DNA from: Laburnicola sp. R22_1
Lineage: Eukaryota > Ascomycota > Dothideomycetes > Pleosporales > Didymosphaeriaceae
Assembly (NCBI GenBank): GCA_014281115.1
Contig: JACONQ010000008.1
Coordinates: 558,001 to 622,000, forward strand
DNA: 64,000 nucleotides
Reading direction: 5' to 3'
In this document: piece after piece, positions 63,557-64,000 of the stretch
Layout of the letters: each line of letters begins with the position of its first letter
How positions within the stretch are numbered: the stretch's first letter is position 1
Program-made: the position numbers and the translations under genes
Notes under the pieces: generated by a model
Told to the model about the DNA's origin: nothing
Databases searched by the model: none
Seen by the model: the letters and a program-made list of their open reading frames with translations, nothing else

Positions 63557-63838
63557 ATGAAAGACACCATCCCAGCCTCGTTCCTAGCACGCCTCAAAGT
63601 CGCCTCACACGCATACCACCACACCCAAGACGCGCAAGAATACCGTCGCGCACTGAGAATCCAACCCGACGCGCCAAAAGAGAAGCCCAACGGCGCCAGG
63701 GAACAGCGGGAGCCCGTGCTATTGCAGTGGAAAGAGAAGGAGATGGCAGATGAGATGGCGGGGTTGATGATGCAGTCGGAGAAGCCACATCATTTCGACG
63801 AGGATGGAGATGGAGATGTGAAGATTGTGGAAAGCTAA
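63557..63838 (+). CDS. Small hypothetical protein (93 aa)
   Basis: Begins MKDTIPASFLARLKVASHAY, followed by QDAQEYRRALRIQPDAP, KEKEMADEMAGLMMQSEKP and an acidic end (DEDGDGDVKIVES). Mostly helical and charged, no signal peptide. The frame is open to 63134, but the upstream part is His/Thr/Pro-rich 5'-leader sequence in AC-rich DNA, so Met 63557 is the likely start. I do not recognise the family; the alternation of hydrophobic and charged residues suggests a real small protein. Confidence 0.5.
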   Translation: MKDTIPASFLARLKVASHAYHHTQDAQEYRRALRIQPDAPKEKPNGAREQREPVLLQWKEKEMADEMAGLMMQSEKPHHFDEDGDGDVKIVES

Positions 63839-64000
63839 GTTGGTGAAGACGGAGGCTTGATTCGTGTACTGTATCGGTGTTGTTGATGAATTGTGTACCG
63901 GACATGGAAGTCAGCCTTGAAGGTCGGTGTCAATGTCCAGGCAAACACCACCATAGCATACACAAAAGAAAAAGCGACGAATGCTATCGTAATGTTGTAT
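63839..64000. other. 3' flank to window end
   Basis: Non-coding sequence after the small hypothetical gene, presumably its 3' UTR. Confidence 0.5.

Overview
This window is nuclear DNA of a filamentous ascomycete (Pezizomycotina). The evidence is short spliceosomal introns of about 47-125 nt with GT(A/G)-AG borders and CTAAC/CTGAC branch sites, a fungal-type LYS2 alpha-aminoadipate reductase, ArsH, sphingosine-1-phosphate lyase, and AT-rich gene-free patches that look like repeat-induced point mutation (RIP). A dothideomycete host is my guess from the look of the proteins; nothing in the window proves it.

Layout. 0-8 kb: 3' part of arsH (+), RFC1 (-), the mitochondrial ribosomal protein uL16m gene (+) sharing a promoter with RFC1, and DPL1 (-). 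8-9.8 kb: gene-free, AT-rich, with two decayed copies of a dispersed repeat and a fold-back repeat. 9.8-14 kb: a six-exon Y-family DNA polymerase iota gene (-) and a serine-rich protein with a possible PP1-docking motif (+). 14-18.7 kb: a gene-poor stretch with a third, inverted copy of the dispersed repeat and an intact-ended Fot1/pogo transposon whose transposase is cut by one TAG. 18.7-22.1 kb: a methyltransferase-like membrane protein and a minisatellite-rich ORF of doubtful status. 22.4-30 kb: a type II membrane protein (-), LYS2 (+) and NFU1 (+). 30-34.3 kb: microsatellite-rich, no gene seen. 34.3-47.5 kb: a small three-exon gene, LSM1 (-), an SDR oxidoreductase, the APP1 phosphatidate phosphatase, mitochondrial uL30m (-), a DUF7587/ART-like protein whose first coding exon is 7 nt, a nucleoside 2-deoxyribosyltransferase-like protein (-) and a small coiled-coil-like protein (-). 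47.9-51.5 kb: an eight-exon UBE2O/BIRC6-like ubiquitin-conjugating enzyme (-) with a tandem exon+intron duplication at its 3' end. 52.9-64 kb: a Cys-rich 66-aa protein, a hormone-sensitive-lipase-type hydrolase, an HMG-box factor, an SGNH/GDSL hydrolase with an altered nucleophile position and a GC-AG intron (all -), and a small hypothetical protein (+).

Most genes are unlinked housekeeping functions: DNA replication and lesion bypass, mitochondrial translation and Fe-S assembly, lysine synthesis, lipid turnover, mRNA decay. I see no biosynthetic gene cluster, CRISPR, rRNA or confident tRNA. The most unusual items are structural: a 6-nt microexon carrying a catalytic aspartate of Pol iota, the exon-intron duplication in the E2 gene, the GDSL nucleophile substitution, and a LYS2 gene apparently lacking the usual N-terminal ~230 residues. 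Exon models were assembled by hand from splice signals and frame continuity; every multi-exon CDS given as confident closes to an exact multiple of three.
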